64,000 bases of DNA from Leeia oryzae DSM 17879 (GTDB lineage: Bacteria > Pseudomonadota > Gammaproteobacteria > Burkholderiales > Leeiaceae), in assembly GCF_000376945.1 (NCBI RefSeq), contig NZ_AQXU01000025.1:687982-751981 (forward strand). Reading direction: 5' to 3'. Positions 62,361-64,000 of this stretch are shown here, piece after piece. The notes under the pieces were generated by a model. That model was not told the DNA's origin. It did not search any database and was given only the letters and a program-made list of their open reading frames with translations. Position 1 is the stretch's first letter; every line of letters begins with the position of its first letter. The position numbers and the translations under genes were made by a program.

Positions 62361-64000
62361 AGCCCTTCATCCTTGAGGACCATCACTTTTATCAGGTCAA
62401 GCTGAGCCTCTGCCCGTACCAACTCTTCATGCATTTGCTGCTGACGTACTGTCAGTTCGGTTTTTTCTAGCTGCCGTTGTTGCAATTGCGCTTCAAGATC
62501 ACTGACCCGTCGGCTACATTCCAACAGCTGTTTGGCCTGTTCCTCATCTCGAAGCGCCAGCCTGGTTTGGTCTTTTTCAAGCAAAATCTTTGCTTGTTGC
62601 AATGCTTCAATCACACCCCGCTGATGTGTAACAAGCTTCTCATGCTCGGCTTGTACTGCGACCAGTGTGTGCTGACCTGCAGCGACTTGTTCTGTCAGCA
62701 CGTCCTTATCCTGTTCCAGCAAAGTCTTCGCTTGTTGCAATGCTTCTAAGACATTGCGATGCTGCGCTACAAATGCCACATGCTCGGTTTGTGCGGCAAC
62801 CAGTGCACTCTGACTTTTCTCCAGTTGCGTTTCTTGATCCGTTATCTTCAGTTCTGCATTGGCCAGTTGTTGTGCCAGCGCCTTTCTCTCCTGCTCCAGT
62901 TCCTGAATAATCAGGTTTTGTTTTTCGGCTTGGGCCAATAACTGCATCTTTTCCTGCTCAGCAGTAGCCATTTGCTGGAAATGGCTCTCTACAACCTCTT
63001 GCAGCTGATGTACTTGCTCTAATAACAGACTGTTTTCTTCACGTTGTCGGGTAGTCTGTAACTGTAGCTCGGCCATTTCCCGCTCCAGCATCAATCCCGT
63101 CTGACCAAGGGCCAAAATCTGGTTCTGATATTCAGCAAGCTGTGATTGTTGTTGCTGCAGAAGGCTTTCCCGATCAGTGGCGCTTTGCTCCAGCTGAGTC
63201 TTCTCCTGTTGCAAACGATCCATATCGCGTTTAGAGTTAACCAGCTGTTGTGCTTGCTCCTCGCACTGCCGAGTTAGCTGTTTGATGCTAGCATCTATCT
63301 CAGCCCGTTTTTCTGCATAGCCGATTTGCTGCTTTGCCTCTAGCTTTCGCTTGTACTCAGCCTCGTGCCGCAACTGCCGAATCTGTTTGGATTCGGATTC
63401 ACTAATTTGTATACCTGCCGGCAGCGCATCCAGCATCGCCTCTGCCTCGTCCAGCACCCCTGCTTCATGCAAGCGTAAGACCAGCCACTTTTGCCGATAT
63501 GGCTTAGGGTCCAGTGCAAAAGCCCGACGCGATGCTTCTGCTGCATGATGGGTATCTTTGTCCATCAGACTACGTGCCAAAGCTGTGTAGGCATTCGCCT
63601 GAATATGCGGAGTAACCGCTGCATTCTCAAGCAAAGCTTCTACTGCGCTCATACCTTGTGTCTGCCAGGCAGCTAGCACCTTGTCAAAATTTTTGCCTCC
63701 AAGTGCTGACGGCGGTGCTTTTCGATAATCCCGCCATGTACGCCACAATTTGACTGGTAACTCCCACAGGCTGGCTGGGCGATCTACACTCTGGATTAAC
63801 AGTTGCCCCAGCTTGCTATCCAGGGAGCCAGTATTGCTCAGTTGACGCAGTTGTACCTCTGCCCCCAGTCTTGCCTTCAAACGTGCATTTTCTGCAAGGG
63901 CCTCTGGCAACTCATCATCCACCCATAGCAAGCGTTGGCCAGCCACACCTTCTCCTGTGTGGCGATTATTCTCCAAATGCAGCCGTTCCAGCTCTTCCTG
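62357..64000 (-). CDS. Coiled-coil protein, 5' end outside window
   Basis: At least 547 residues; the frame stays open to position 64000 (QEELERLHLENNR at the edge), so the true start is outside. The N-terminal visible part is helical with TPR-like stretches (TALARSLMDKDTHHAAEASR). From about residue 205 of the visible part a long Gln/Glu/Leu-rich coiled coil runs to the end. It contains two copies of a 46-residue unit with LVAAQTEHVAF / LVAVQAEHEKL and EALQQAKTLLEQ / EALQQAKILLEK. It resembles polymerase-associated or chain-length-ruler proteins of polysaccharide loci, but no family is certain. Confidence 0.75.
   Translation of the reverse strand, partial: QEELERLHLENNRHTGEGVAGQRLLWVDDELPEALAENARLKARLGAEVQLRQLSNTGSLDSKLGQLLIQSVDRPASLWELPVKLWRTWRDYRKAPPSALGGKNFDKVLAAWQTQGMSAVEALLENAAVTPHIQANAYTALARSLMDKDTHHAAEASRRAFALDPKPYRQKWLVLRLHEAGVLDEAEAMLDALPAGIQISESESKQIRQLRHEAEYKRKLEAKQQIGYAEKRAEIDASIKQLTRQCEEQAQQLVNSKRDMDRLQQEKTQLEQSATDRESLLQQQQSQLAEYQNQILALGQTGLMLEREMAELQLQTTRQREENSLLLEQVHQLQEVVESHFQQMATAEQEKMQLLAQAEKQNLIIQELEQERKALAQQLANAELKITDQETQLEKSQSALVAAQTEHVAFVAQHRNVLEALQQAKTLLEQDKDVLTEQVAAGQHTLVAVQAEHEKLVTHQRGVIEALQQAKILLEKDQTRLALRDEEQAKQLLECSRRVSDLEAQLQQRQLEKTELTVRQQQMHEELVRAEAQLDLIKVMVLKDEGL
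62560..62810 (-). repeat. Internal duplication in the coiled-coil gene
   Basis: Two in-frame copies of about 138 bp, at about 62700-62810 and 62560-62671, encode near-identical 46-residue coiled-coil units. They are similar in DNA as well as protein, so the duplication is fairly recent or maintained by recombination. Confidence 0.7.

Overview
The window looks like chromosome from a betaproteobacterium, most likely of the Neisseriales/Chromobacteriaceae type. This rests on the tkt-gap-pgk gene order, ubiK directly before cca, a glnK-amtB pair, three LivJ-like binding proteins, and codon use of moderate to high GC. The genus cannot be fixed from sequence alone. No rRNA, tRNA, CRISPR array or insertion sequence was found.

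From 1 to 12.3 kb there are nutrient uptake and amino-acid genes: a polyamine-type ABC transporter (binding protein plus a truncated ATPase), a LysR regulator, and three paralogous leucine/isoleucine/valine-type periplasmic binding proteins without permeases. Between the second and third LIV proteins sits a divergent block of a GlxA-type AraC regulator and an amidase / ornithine-cyclodeaminase-like / D-amino-acid-dehydrogenase-like operon. From 12.6 to 18.0 kb are housekeeping genes (MATE exporter, murB, a NylB/class C-like serine hydrolase, cca, ubiK). From 18.0 to 25.2 kb are glnK-amtB, behind a textbook sigma-54 promoter with two NtrC-like sites, and the tkt-gap-pgk sugar-phosphate genes.

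From 25.3 to 40.4 kb lies the most interesting metabolic region. An RpiR regulator is divergent from a stand-alone N,N-dimethylformamidase-large-subunit-like protein. Then comes an apparent operon of two class III aminotransferases, an aldehyde dehydrogenase, a HisP-like ATPase and a pcaI-pcaJ-pcaF trio. A second unit has a DoeB/AstE-like M14 deacylase, a basic-amino-acid-type binding protein and two permeases. Read as one pathway, it could import an N-acylated C6 diamino acid, deacylate it, transaminate it twice, oxidise the aldehyde to 3-oxoadipate and cleave that to succinyl-CoA and acetyl-CoA. Beta-lysine or N-acetyl-beta-lysine fits this logic. The substrate is inference, not shown by sequence.

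From 40.6 kb to the end is a surface-polysaccharide locus of lower and patchy GC. It holds a beta-propeller-like protein and an APS kinase on the + strand, and a PF10118-type protein on the minus strand. A tightly overlapping seven-gene minus-strand operon follows (two polysaccharide-deacetylase-like paralogues, GT4, CgeB-like GT, processive GT2, SDR, LTA-synthase/sulfatase-like enzyme). Then come two very AT-rich genes of unknown function, an 1122-residue multi-domain glycosyltransferase, wecC, wecB, a TPR/methyltransferase-like protein and a coiled-coil protein that runs off the end of the window. WecB and WecC would supply UDP-ManNAcA for the glycan.
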